This document shows, piece after piece, positions 41,617 through 53,810 of a stretch of DNA of 64,000 nt. Position 1 is the first letter of the stretch. Each line of letters starts with the position of its first letter. The translations under genes and the position numbers were made by a program. This DNA is from Lycium barbarum (taxonomy: Eukaryota; Streptophyta; Magnoliopsida; Solanales; Solanaceae): NCBI RefSeq assembly GCF_019175385.1, contig NC_083345.1:124747657-124811656 (forward strand), given 5' to 3'. The notes below the pieces were generated by a model, which was not told the DNA's origin, searched no databases, and saw only the letters and a list, made by a program, of their open reading frames with translations.

Positions 41617-44605
41617 TGTCACGACCCAAACCCCGTGGGCCGCGACTGGTACCCTAACTGGGTACCCATACGTACCTACCTGATCGAATTTGAACCATAC
41701 AGATTTTTTTTTGTGTCAAAACAGAAGTACAGAAATAGGCCGATACAAATACGGCACGCGCGTAACATACGTACATATGAAACATATACCGGAACATACG
41801 GACATTTACAAGTAAGCCGATAAGGCTAACATACAGATGAAACCCGTAACCCACACACCTATCTACAGGCCTCTACAGACATACAGAATCATATGACGGG
41901 ACAAGGCCCCGCCGTACCCAGAATATACAGACATACGGAGTACACAAAGACAAAAGATATATACCAAAAGATATGCTCCGGGTCAAAGGAGCTCTTCAGG
42001 TAGCAGAGTCGGAAACCTACGCTGGCGGCGTCTCACCTGGCGCGTCTGTACCTGCGGGCATGTAGCGCAGCCCCCGGATGACCGGGGGTTAGTACAAAAA
42101 AATGTACCGAGTATGTAAAGCAGAAATATATATATCAAACATAATGATGATCTGGACCGGAAACACAGAATCGTAATTAGACAGGCAGATAATCCGGACA
42201 GACATACAGAAATATAACCAGTCGGACAGATAATCCAGACGGACACACAGAAATATAACCAGTCGGACAGATAATCCGGACGGACATACAGAAGCGTAAA
42301 TCGTGCCGACAGACAGAATCACACATGAGTACAGGAACGTGGTCGCCACTCCTGCCATTGGCACCACAATACGTCAGATATCAGAAATTATTCTCCGACC
42401 TCCGTCACACATCATAACATAACCACGGTACCCGGGGGCGGACAGATAACACAGCACCCCGAGCCCGGACACATCATGCTTCGTAATATACCCTCGGTAA
42501 CCGGGGACGAACATATAACACAGTACCCCGGAACCGGACACATCATACTTCGGAATTCACATATAGGGCTCGGCGGCCCACCGCACGATATACGTACCGG
42601 CCCGGGATCCGGTGAAAAGGAGTCATAACATGTGCACGAACTGATTAAAACGAAACCACGTACATACAAATCGTCATACAGACTCAACAGAACAGAAGTA
42701 GGCCAACTGGCCGATCGAACCAAAGTATCCGGACAATTTTTCAGACTACGCGCCTACACGACACTTGGGGAGGCACGACAAATTATAACCAGAATCAGAT
42801 TTTTCAGATGTCAAAGGTTATTTTGTGGGATTTACATAGACACAGTCATATCGTGAGCAGAATAGTCGTCCAGATGTCTTCTAAGAAAATCGGGCAAAAC
42901 TAAAGTAATTAAGACCATACAGAAGGTATCGGGCCTCGTGGGCCCGCCTCGGGTCAACTCGAGGCGACATATGTAAATTACCGATAGTAGACCTTATGAG
43001 GTCATCCATAATCATCTGGAAGTGTTCCGACTCCGTATGGGAAGGTTTCGTGCAAAAGTTTACTTTAAAGGCATTTTTCAAGAAAAGGGTTTCAATTGTA
43101 CTGAAGGAATTGGAGCGGATTTCCGTCTCGAATTCCGAGGAACGGAGTCGTACTTAAGGCTCGCGGCCGAGCCCATCACCTCCAGAACATGCCTAGGAAC
43201 AAAGGGAAATGCTTCACATACCTTGATGGCGTCTTATGCTCGCTTGGCGTCAATCCAAATTTCGTCCAGAAACTGCAAATGGTCACTTCTACCAGTTACT
43301 ATTCATGAGATTCAACATTTTAGTCTTTGGGCTACATTTGGCTACCGAAATTTCGGCAGCACTTCCCCTATAAATCTAACACCCCCGAGACTTAGCTCGG
43401 CTCAAAATACAACAACAACAACAGCCCAAACATTATTAAATCACACAAACCACAACCATATTACATTAACTTCAAAACTTCACTTTAATACACAAGTTGG
43501 CAAATTCTTGATTCAACTTCAAAATTCCAAATTTATTTCCACATTAGTCCATTCATTCACTCATACCCAATTATTCAAGCAACTACATACAAGTTCCAAA
43601 TCACCTACAAACATTCCCAAAGTTCACTACTTTCCAATTTTCATTCAAAACACCAAAAGTTACGACGAACGTTCTAACTTGCGTCGTTTCATTCCAAACT
43701 CATTATCATCAACCATAAATCATATTTAAAGTCCTTAATATCACAAATATACTATGATATACACAAATATACCAAAGGTATACATTTTTCTGATAGCATC
43801 CGAAATCGTTTTCTAACACCAAATCAATTCTCCAAACATTCATTTACATTATAAAGGTTACAACGACACCTCAAACGACTAAACGGAATTAAATCCATAT
43901 GGTCTTGAACTCTCTACAAGTCACGGCCAAACACACCCCTTCTACACACACACACCATGCACAAACACAACCTCATCCCATAATCTTCACACTAATTCAA
44001 TCACCAACACATATACATCCATTGCATAACATTAAAACATAAAAATCTTACCTTTTTCTTGAATTTCCGACTTGTCGCAAACGTCGCTCTTTCTCCGAAC
44101 TATTTGTATCACGTCGGAGAGCGTCTTGAGTACTTCACCACTATGTAAAACTCAAGATTTTTGAAACAACAACCAAGGTTGGAAATTTTTCCTTCTTTTT
44201 CTCTCTAGTGGCCGAAACCCCCTATCTTTGTGTTCTTTGATTTTTCTTGCTATGATCTTGATAAGGCCAAGCCTAAATCATATATATCCACTTATAGGTC
44301 ATGTGCTATGCACATGACCTTAAGAAAAATGGGCTTGGACTTGATCCCTTGGCCGGCCACCTTATTCATTGGGCCTAAATTCTTGTATTCAATTTTCTTG
44401 GCCCAATTCATTAAAAGTCCCGTTTTGTAATTCCCGAAACTAATTCCCGAAATTCCAAATTTACCCTCGGCCTCCCCCGAGGTCTTAACATTCACGACTC
44501 CATAACCAACATGGTCACATTCATCAAAATCCAAATATTTCCTCAACACACACGAGTCTTCCTTATTTCTTGATTTCCCGTTATACGAAAATACGGGACA
44601 TAACA
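41617..44605 (-). repeat. 3' LTR of the gag-only element
   Basis: 2989 bp, offset exactly 6293 bp from its partner with no indel. It contains a short tandem array at about 42170-42300 (ATAATCC-GAC-GACA and AAATATAACCAGTCGGACAG units, about 44-50 bp). Confidence 0.92.
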
Positions 44606-44620
44606 TTCTCCCCCCCTTAA
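44606..44620 (-). promoter_or_regulatory. Polypurine tract of the gag-only element
   Basis: On the minus strand TTAAGGGGGGGAGAA directly precedes the LTR start TGTTATG. This is the expected plus-strand primer for reverse transcription. Confidence 0.8.
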
Positions 44621-44929
44621 GAACATTCGTCCTCGAATGTTGAATCGAACTCATGGGTGTCGTACTACTCCGGGAGGGTTCTCTTGATAGTTGTCCTTTA
44701 TTGATTTCTCTGACATGTCTTCTTTACCAATACTAAGGCAGATTTTTCACATCACCGACTCAAATACCTTCATAATACATTTTCCCATACTCTACGTAAT
44801 CACCGAACTCTGCACTAAATTCTTGTAAGGGACGGACACTTTCCAGACATCATCATCAATATCATCTCCTTGTTACACTCCTGAGTTCCCTTACCACATC
44901 GTCGTAATCTCACTTTACTTCATATCAGA

Positions 44930-45460
44930 CACTTCATGCCGAACAGATTCAGAACTAAAACCGGACGGATTCATAATCGGAGGCAGACATACTCAACTAT
45001 GGCGGACGGATTCATAGTCAACATCGAAGGTACGGGAGCATATCAGACACATCTGAGATCGGAGTCAGACGTACAAAGGCGTATCGGACGAATTCGTAAG
45101 CAGAATCAACCACACGAAGGTATACCAAACAGATTCACAATCGAAGTCAGACGTACGAACTCATATCGGACAGATCCGAAATCAGAATCAAATATACAAG
45201 ATTGTTTCATACAAAGTCGTGACCAGTCAAACCGAAGTGTATCAAACACACACGCGGTCAAAATCAAACGCACCGAAGCACATCAGATGGATTTATATCC
45301 AGAGTCAGACCCACAGAGGTGTGCCAGACAGAAACAGATTCAGAATCGAACGCAAAAAAGGTTCATCGAACAGGAACATAGTCGAACTCAGAAATATAGA
45401 GGCGTACTAGGCAGAGCCTCGTCGGAATCGGAAGTGCAGAAGCACCACAGATAGATTGTC
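44930..45460. repeat. Degenerate tandem array inside the gag-only element
   Basis: Phrases such as CAGATTCA-AATC-GA, GGA-TCAGA-GTAC-AA-G and CATATC-GACA recur every 55-65 bp in about eight diverged copies. The plus-strand open frame over it is a product of the repeat. Confidence 0.6.
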
Positions 45461-46248
45461 ACATTAGGATCAAATCGTTCATATTAAGGCTCCAATGATT
45501 CATGAGAACTTCCCTTTATTTGCAAACTCACTCATCCAGTCGTCACGCAATTTACCTTACGTCTTACGTATCAACTCCTTCAAAAATTCCAATTACTCAC
45601 ACTGCTTATCCTTTATTCATTACAACATTAGTTTCCGGGGCTCGGCTCCTAGCCCACATAGGCACCAAATGAGAATCATACACACACATACACATACACG
45701 TACACATACACACACTTATTCGAACCCTACTGGATAAAATCTCTGGCTGTCATTCAAGTTCATTCAACTTCCCAAGCAGTGTCATACCATTTTTCTTTTT
45801 GCCCGTTTAGTCCGCCTCGTTCCGCGCGACTCTCACAAGGGCACTAATTATTCCACACTCATTCTATTTACCTTTTGGTTACTCCAAATTTTCATTTATT
45901 TTGGTCACACTCTTTCTCCGGAAAAACATTACATTACTTCCCAGGGGGTCACTCATCCCAGAATTGCTCTGGCTTGAGCACGCTTAACCCTGAAACTTTT
46001 ACACATTTTGACGCGTTAGGGCTGATATAATTTCGCCAATTTCCTCGTACGACCTTTGTCACGTAATTTTAGGCCAAACGGGGTCTTAGCAAATTTTTCG
46101 GAAATTTTTCGTAGCGGGTCCCACCCCCGGCTAAGTCATACCATTACCATACTGCCTTTCTGAATCTCGGTATCTACAAAATTAACATTTATCTTACTAT
46201 TCCTAATACCCAGGAGTATAAGATCACGTAATTCAGCAAAATACAAAA

Positions 46249-47709
46249 TTATCCATACATACATTTCTCAAAAGGCTTTGCTGGCGTACCTGGGCGTGCA
46301 CTGGAAGACGCTCCTAGGTCCTGTCGGCCGGTCAAAGCAAATACGCGGTTCGAAGGACCGCTGTAACCAGAAGCTGCACCACGTCCTCTGCCACGACCCG
46401 CTGGCGCTGGTGCTGGTGCTCCTCGCCCCGCAGGGCGCATGGCCGCCAAAGGAGGGGATGAGCCAGTAACTGACCCGGTAAGCTGGGTTGAACCACCTGG
46501 ACCACCCCTATATGGACACTCTCTCATCGTATGGCCTTGTTAGCAGGCACCAGTGGCACGATAACACTCGCCGGGGTGGCGCCTCCTGCAATGAGGACAT
46601 CGAGGTATGGATGGCCCCATCTGACTGAAACTTCCATCTACTCGCGAACTCGAGGCCATGGGGTTCTGTCCCGAGAACTGTGGGGGCGTACTGTACGCTG
46701 GATGGGACGGATACCTGTTACCTTGCCGCTGGGAAGGCTCACCCTGAAACCCTTCTAAATACCCAGCCGATCTGGCTCTCTTAGGCCGACCCCTGTCGTA
46801 ACCCCTATCAGGCCGACGTTCCCTACGTCGGTCCTCCATGCCCTGGGCGTGTGCCTGTACCCGGGCTACATGCATCCCTGGCTGAGCAGCCACAGCTAAA
46901 CAACCATCAATCAGGTAAGAGTCCAGTCCCATCACATACCTGTGCACCCTGTCGGCCATGTCAGCTACTATGGTGGGTGCATACCTAGCCAGTGAATCGA
47001 ACTCTAGGCTGTACTCGCGAACACTTCTACCATTCTGCCTCAAATTCAAGAACCGATCGACCCTAGCTCTTCGTAGCTCCGGTGGTAGAAAATGGTCAAG
47101 AAAGGCCCTAGTAAATTCGGCCCATACCGCTGGGGGCGCATCGTCGCCCCTGGAGAGCTGCCAAGACTCATACCAATTTGCTGCCACCTCATGCAATCGA
47201 TACGAAGCCAACTCCACAGACTCAGTCGACGAAGCCTTAATCAATTGCAGTGTGCTCTCCATCTTTCTAACGAACTCCTGGGGGTCCTCCTCAAACTTGG
47301 TCCCGGAGAATTCTGGAGGACCACATGTCAGAAACTCGCGAGCCCTGGAGCTCTCATACCTGTCCGTACGACCACCCCCAAATCCAGGTCTGCGAACCTG
47401 CTCCGCCATTAACGTGGTCAACAACTGGACCGCATCTCGCATGGCCCTACCCTCCGCTCCTGCCTGTGGGGCTGGCGGCTCGGGCACTAGAACCTCAGGA
47501 GCTCGCGGTGGAGCCGTCTCCCGATTAGCAGCTCCTGCTGCTCTGATGTCCTCCCGCAAGGGGGGTGTAACAGACCCAGACGACGGGGGCACATCCTCAA
47601 GTGCAGGTTGTACACTGGCCCTGGTAACCCTCGGGGCCTGGCTGGTCTCTCCTGCCTCAATCCTCGCCTTGCCCTTCTGGGCAGCCGTTGCCTTCCTCGG
47701 AGGCATCAC
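46249..47709 (-). CDS. Retrotransposon Gag (Ty3/gypsy), with an in-frame TAA in the zinc knuckle
   Basis: The frame from 47709 reads a basic N terminus (MMPPRKATAAQKGKAR), a Pro/Ala-rich stretch, and the retrotransposon Gag domain at residues about 135-260 (DPQEFVRKME, ASYRLHEVAANWYESW, FLDHFLPPELRRARVDRFLN, RQNGRSVREYSLEFDSLARY). A CPHCRRRHPGEC module follows. A TAA at 46540-46542 then interrupts the CCHC knuckle, and the same frame continues with QGHTMRECP and a Gly/Arg/Pro-rich tail to 46249. One knuckle Cys appears lost, probably by a short in-frame deletion. The product would form the particle shell. The parts before and after the stop total about 486 codons. Confidence 0.85.
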
Positions 47710-47893
47710 TGAAACATAGCAGATCGTTAGGAGAGGATCATCCTACTAGTATAGTTCTATCGCACGATCTAAGAATCCAAAGAAGGGTAACATCCTAAAT
47801 GCCCTGTAGCTTCCCGTTTATAGATGTGGTGCACAACACATCGATAAACAAGACTCTACTAGACACGGCCTGTAGACATTCCGAGGACAAACC

Positions 47894-47905
47894 GCTCTGA
47901 TACCA
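47894..47905 (-). promoter_or_regulatory. Primer binding site (initiator tRNA-Met)
   Basis: On the minus strand TGGTATCAGAGC follows the 5' LTR after a few bases. It is complementary to the 3' end of plant initiator tRNA-Met, the common primer of plant LTR elements. Confidence 0.92.
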
Positions 47906-47909
47906 CTTT

Positions 47910-50898
47910 TGTCACGACCCAAACCCCGTGGGCCGCGACTGGTACCCTAACTGGGTACCCATACGTACCTACCTGATCGAATTTGAACCATACAGATTTT
48001 TTTTTGTGTCAAAACAGAAGTACAGAAATAGGCCGATACAAATACGGCACGCGCGTAACATACGTACATATGAAACATATACCGGAACATACGGACATTT
48101 ACAAGTAAGCCGATAAGGCTAACATACAGATGAAACCCGTAACCCACACACCTATCTACAGGCCTCTACAGACATACAGAATCATATGACGGGACAAGGC
48201 CCCGCCGTACCCAGAATATACAGACATACGGAGTACACAAAGACAAAAGATATATACCAAAAGATATGCTCCGGGTCAAAGGAGCTCTTCAGGTAGCAGA
48301 GTCGGAAACCTACGCTGGCGGCGTCTCACCTGGCGCGTCTGTACCTGCGGGCATGTAGCGCAGCCCCCGGATGACCGGGGGTTAGTACAAAAAAATGTAC
48401 CGAGTATGTAAAGCAGAAATATATATATCAAACATAATGATGATCTGGACCGGAAACACAGAATCGTAATTAGACAGGCAGATAATCCGGACAGACATAC
48501 AGAAATATAACCAGTCGGACAGATAATCCAGACGGACACACAGAAATATAACCAGTCGGACAGATAATCCGGACGGACATACAGAAGCGTAAATCGTGCC
48601 GACAGACAGAATCACACATGAGTACAGGAACGTGGTCGCCACTCCTGCCATTGGCACCACAATACGTCAGATATCAGAAATTATTCTCCGACCTCCGTCA
48701 CACATCATAACATAACCACGGTACCCGGGGGCGGACAGATAACACAGCACCCCGAGCCCGGACACATCATGCTTCGTAATATACCCTCGGTAACCGGGGA
48801 CGAACATATAACACAGTACCCCGGAACCGGACACATCATACTTCGGAATTCACATATAGGGCTCGGCGGCCCACCGCACGATATACGTACCGGCCCGGGA
48901 TCCGGTGAAAAGGAGTCATAACATGTGCACGAACTGATTAAAACGAAACCACGTACATACAAATCGTCATACAGACTCAACAGAACAGAAGTAGGCCAAC
49001 TGGCCGATCGAACCAAAGTATCCGGACAATTTTTCAGACTACGCGCCTACACGACACTTGGGGAGGCACGACAAATTATAACCAGAATCAGATTTTTCAG
49101 ATGTCAAAGGTTATTTTGTGGGATTTACATAGACACAGTCATATCGTGAGCAGAATAGTCGTCCAGATGTCTTCTAAGAAAATCGGGCAAAACTAAAGTA
49201 ATTAAGACCATACAGAAGGTATCGGGCCTCGTGGGCCCGCCTCGGGTCAACTCGAGGCGACATATGTAAATTACCGATAGTAGACCTTATGAGGTCATCC
49301 ATAATCATCTGGAAGTGTTCCGACTCCGTATGGGAAGGTTTCGTGCAAAAGTTTACTTTAAAGGCATTTTTCAAGAAAAGGGTTTCAATTGTACTGAAGG
49401 AATTGGAGCGGATTTCCGTCTCGAATTCCGAGGAACGGAGTCGTACTTAAGGCTCGCGGCCGAGCCCATCACCTCCAGAACATGCCTAGGAACAAAGGGA
49501 AATGCTTCACATACCTTGATGGCGTCTTATGCTCGCTTGGCGTCAATCCAAATTTCGTCCAGAAACTGCAAATGGTCACTTCTACCAGTTACTATTCATG
49601 AGATTCAACATTTTAGTCTTTGGGCTACATTTGGCTACCGAAATTTCGGCAGCACTTCCCCTATAAATCTAACACCCCCGAGACTTAGCTCGGCTCAAAA
49701 TACAACAACAACAACAGCCCAAACATTATTAAATCACACAAACCACAACCATATTACATTAACTTCAAAACTTCACTTTAATACACAAGTTGGCAAATTC
49801 TTGATTCAACTTCAAAATTCCAAATTTATTTCCACATTAGTCCATTCATTCACTCATACCCAATTATTCAAGCAACTACATACAAGTTCCAAATCACCTA
49901 CAAACATTCCCAAAGTTCACTACTTTCCAATTTTCATTCAAAACACCAAAAGTTACGACGAACGTTCTAACTTGCGTCGTTTCATTCCAAACTCATTATC
50001 ATCAACCATAAATCATATTTAAAGTCCTTAATATCACAAATATACTATGATATACACAAATATACCAAAGGTATACATTTTTCTGATAGCATCCGAAATC
50101 GTTTTCTAACACCAAATCAATTCTCCAAACATTCATTTACATTATAAAGGTTACAACGACACCTCAAACGACTAAACGGAATTAAATCCATATGGTCTTG
50201 AACTCTCTACAAGTCACGGCCAAACACACCCCTTCTACACACACACACCATGCACAAACACAACCTCATCCCATAATCTTCACACTAATTCAATCACCAA
50301 CACATATACATCCATTGCATAACATTAAAACATAAAAATCTTACCTTTTTCTTGAATTTCCGACTTGTCGCAAACGTCGCTCTTTCTCCGAACTATTTGT
50401 ATCACGTCGGAGAGCGTCTTGAGTACTTCACCACTATGTAAAACTCAAGATTTTTGAAACAACAACCAAGGTTGGAAATTTTTCCTTCTTTTTCTCTCTA
50501 GTGGCCGAAACCCCCTATCTTTGTGTTCTTTGATTTTTCTTGCTATGATCTTGATAAGGCCAAGCCTAAATCATATATATCCACTTATAGGTCATGTGCT
50601 ATGCACATGACCTTAAGAAAAATGGGCTTGGACTTGATCCCTTGGCCGGCCACCTTATTCATTGGGCCTAAATTCTTGTATTCAATTTTCTTGGCCCAAT
50701 TCATTAAAAGTCCCGTTTTGTAATTCCCGAAACTAATTCCCGAAATTCCAAATTTACCCTCGGCCTCCCCCGAGGTCTTAACATTCACGACTCCATAACC
50801 AACATGGTCACATTCATCAAAATCCAAATATTTCCTCAACACACACGAGTCTTCCTTATTTCTTGATTTCCCGTTATACGAAAATACGGGACATAACA
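47910..50898 (-). repeat. 5' LTR of the gag-only element
   Basis: 2989 bp. It starts (own orientation) TGTTATGTCCCG and ends GGGTCGTGACA. Every compared block equals the 3' LTR. Confidence 0.92.
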
Positions 50899-51303
50899 AT
50901 AACCAACAAGATCTATACTACCTTTGTTAGTATAAAACAGACCGATATCGCTAGTTCCTTTCAGATATCGCAATATATGCTTAACTCTGTTCCAATGTCT
51001 TCGTGTAGGAGAAGAGCTATATATTGCTAGCAAACTAACAGAGAACGCTATGTCAGGTCTTGTAGCGTTAGCAAGATACATAGATGCACCAATTGCACTA
51101 AGATATGATACTTCAGGACCAAGAAGCTCTTCATTTTCTTCCCGAGGTCGGAACAGATCTTTACTCACTTTAAGTGAGCGAACAACCATTGGAGTACTTA
51201 AAAGATGCGCATTGTCCATGTAAAATCGTTTTAAAACTTTTTCGGTATAAGTAGATTGATGGATAAAGATCCCGTCTGCTAAATGTTCAACCTGCAAACC
51301 AAG
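50899..51303 (-). pseudogene. Copia reverse transcriptase C-terminal fragment
   Basis: The open frame has GIFIHQSTYTEKVLKRFYMD, PEVSYLSAIGASMYLANATR, PDIAFSVSLLA and KHILRYLKGTSDIGL, the conserved thumb/connection part of Ty1/copia RT. It is bounded on one side by the gag-only element and on the other by the solo LTR. Confidence 0.9.
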
Positions 51304-51308
51304 ACAAA

Positions 51309-53436
51309 TGTAACACCCCGTACCTTTAACTTAAACTTCGATCATGATCCTAGACTTAGAAAGTCAGATAAAGAATGTGAGAGTTAGAATTTTCCTGTTC
51401 AGTTGTGAGATAGTGGTTTACGCCCATGAACAGTGGACGTATTTCAATTTACGGGCCGTAAACCAAGTCGTAAACTGAAACCAAGGATTTCTGAACATTC
51501 TGGAATTTGGCATTTTGATGTCACATGGTTAAATACGGACCGTATTTTAGTTTACGACCCGTATTTCAAAACGTATTTGTAATTTGGGAAAACTTCCTTG
51601 ATGAAAGTTGTAGATATTTGAAATAACTTTCCAACGGTATATTATGGGGGTCAAACAGACATCTGTGCAAAGAGTTATAGCCATTTTACTGAAGAGACGC
51701 AGTGCAGTCCGTATTGCAAAATACGACCCGTATTGCAGTTTACGACCCGTAAACTGAAAATACGGCTAGCACAGTGCTGGACGTAAACTGCATTTTCCCA
51801 GGACAGTATATATTCGTCCATACCAGTTCAAATCATTATTTTTCATTCCTTCAAGCCCTAGAACGACTTCCTACCATCTCCCATCATCAAGAACACCAAG
51901 GTAAGCCTACTCTAATTATTCCAACTCGATTCTAATACCTATTCTTGTAATCTAAACAAGAAATTATCATTCCAAAACTAGGGTTTTCAAGAAAACCCAT
52001 CTCAAGGTTCAAGAATTCAAGATTTTGGAAATCTTCTTCAAAGCTCAAGTCTTTAATTCAAGTTTTGGAGCAATTAAGGTATGTAGAACTTCCATCCACA
52101 TGTGGGAATCTCTACGTTCTTCCCCATGCTCCGTTTCTTGATATCCATGAAGTTCAAACCCTAGGGCATTAAACCCAACATATTGGTAGCCCGTATTTAT
52201 GTACATGAATTTTGTATCTATATTCGTTATTGTATTCCTAATTTTCCATTATGGTTATTAGAAACCCTAGCTTAATCCATGAATCATGAATTCTTCCTCA
52301 TGTGTTCTCATTATGTTTATATGAAACTTTATGATTTTATGTAGCAAGTTACAAGCATGTTTTCAAGTCAATTATATATATATATAATTATGAACTATTG
52401 TTATTACTCATGAATCAAGAACATGTTTGCAAGACTATGACAAGTTATCTCATGAAATCATATTACAAGATATTTCATGAAACCATGTTTACAAGTTATT
52501 TCGTGAAATAATGATTACAAGTTATTTCACGAAAATCATGGGCTTCTTAGCCAACTATATTATGTTCATGTTTTTGGAAATTGCTTAGTTAACCGAGAAG
52601 GCTCAGATAGCCTGAAACTACGTAGCCACCGTAGGATAAGGGTTGTCAGCAAGGAGGCAACACCTTCATTATGCAGTTTGGATCCTTACATGCTTATTAT
52701 TACTTAAATCACATATCCCTGGCAAGGTTGTGAGTGTTCTGCTGGTAGGACGCAAGTACCAGACCATGTTGTCGGTTATACTATAGCATTCCCCACGTTA
52801 CAAGTAGTTTTACGTACAAGTATTTCTATTGATTGTTGTTTTAAGACTTCACTCACGTTTCATGTTCATGTTCAAGTTACATTCAGTTTCAGTTCATATC
52901 CTATATCTATGTTGTGCCATGTTCTTCATTTCAGCAGGTTTTACTTACTAGTACTATTCACCATGTACTAACGTCCCTTTTGCCCGGGGCCTGCACTTCA
53001 CGGTGCAGATATCGGTTTTCAGGAGCATACATCTGCGCAGTAGGATCACTTCAGATATCAGCTTATTGGTGAGCCCCACTTCTCTCGGGGTTCAACATGG
53101 AGTCTGCATTAGTATTCAGTTTATGGTAGTCCAGGGCCATGTCCTGGTAGTTAGTATTCAAACATGTTTTAGAGGTTTCATAAACATATGTTAGTTCACA
53201 GAGTCAGTTATGCTTTTATGTTTGCAAACTATTGTGTTTCCATGATATTTCATGCTATGAGATAATTTCAAGACTTTATTCCGCAAATTACATTTTCATG
53301 ATTTATTTAAATTGCATCATATAGATTATATTGTTTTAATGCCCATATTGAAAAGCAAGCCATGAGGTTCGCTCGGACACATGCAAGCAAGGCCCGAGTG
53401 CCGTGTTACGCCCAGGCCATGGTTCGGGACGTGACA
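51309..53436 (+). mobile_element. Solo LTR, 2128 bp, inserted in the copia element
   Basis: It starts TGTAACACCCCGTACC and ends GGTTCGGGACGTGACA, flanked by the 5-bp duplication ACAAA (51304-51308 and 53437-53441). No internal region or second LTR remains, so it arose by LTR-LTR recombination. A TATA box (AGTATATATTCG) near 51806 sets plus orientation. Its ends resemble those of Del/Tekay-type gypsy LTRs. Confidence 0.9.
51415..51795 (+). repeat. Cluster of TACG-type motifs upstream of the solo-LTR TATA box
   Basis: TTTACGACCCGTATT, TTACGGGCCGTAAAC, ATACGGACCGTATTT and relatives occur about ten times, several of them palindromic. The cluster ends just before the TATA box. Confidence 0.75.
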
Positions 53437-53441
53437 ACAAA

Positions 53442-53810
53442 GTTTTGTTTTTCCGAGATCTTTCATCTCAAATTATTTCTTTAACTATTCAATCGCCTTT
53501 TGGAGCTCTTCTGGAGTTCCAATTAGGTTCATGTCATCAACATAAACATCAATTATAACAAACTCTGATTTTGTTTTCTTAATAAAAACACATGGACAAA
53601 TGGCATCATTTATATAACCGTCATTTACCAAGTACTCACTGAGGCGATTGTACCACATGCGCCCTGATTGTTTTAAATCATACAATGATCTTTGTAATCT
53701 GATTGAATACATCTTCCGAGACTTTGAACTAATTGTTTCAGGCATTTTAATCCTTCAGGAATTTTCATATAGATTTCATTATCAAGTGAGCCATAAAGGT
53801 AGGCTGTAAC
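53442..53810 (-). pseudogene. Copia reverse transcriptase N-terminal/palm fragment
   Basis: It reads TAYLYGSLDNEIYMKIPEG, SIRLQRSLYDLKQSGRMWYN and the catalytic YVDD within VIIDVYVDDMNLIG. Two nonsense codons follow. It is cut by the LTR of the Ogre-like element at 53811. Confidence 0.9.

Larger units (their letters stand above)
41617..50898 (-). mobile_element. Gag-only LTR retrotransposon (TR-GAG-like, Ty3/gypsy gag), 9282 bp
   Basis: It begins TGTCACGACCC and ends GGGACATAACA, flanked by the 5-bp duplication ATAAC (41612-41616 and 50899-50903). The LTRs are 41617-44605 and 47910-50898, both 2989 bp. In its own (minus) orientation the order is LTR, tRNA-iMet primer site, gag, a repeat-rich noncoding stretch, polypurine tract, LTR. 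Only 3304 bp lie between the LTRs and no protease, RT, RNase H or integrase is present, so it must be moved by proteins from another element. The LTRs look identical wherever compared, meaning very recent insertion. Confidence 0.93.
40897..53810 (-). mobile_element. Ty1/copia internal region, split by two complete insertions
   Basis: Minus-strand pieces of one polyprotein lie at 53810-53442 (reverse transcriptase with SLYDLKQSGRMWYNRL and YVDDMNLIG), 51303-50899 (reverse transcriptase end) and 41616-41102 (RNase H with GYLFTCGGTTISWRSTKQS). The breaks coincide with LTR borders and target duplications of the insertions. Two in-frame stops follow ELQKAIE (near 53485 and 53473), so the copy is dead. 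Gag, protease and integrase are not in the window; they would lie past the Ogre-like element. Confidence 0.88.

Noticed and set aside
43022..43729. 235-codon plus frame present in both long LTRs (also 49315-50022)
   Set aside because: It lies inside LTR sequence antisense to the element, with no family match and Asn/Thr/His-rich low complexity at its end.
44936..45454. 172-codon plus frame as a pol remnant
   Set aside because: There are no protease, RT or integrase motifs; it is opposite to gag orientation and follows the degenerate tandem array.
46958..47719. 253-codon plus frame opposite gag
   Set aside because: It is a mirror frame of the GC-rich gag coding sequence; the minus frame has the Gag domain.
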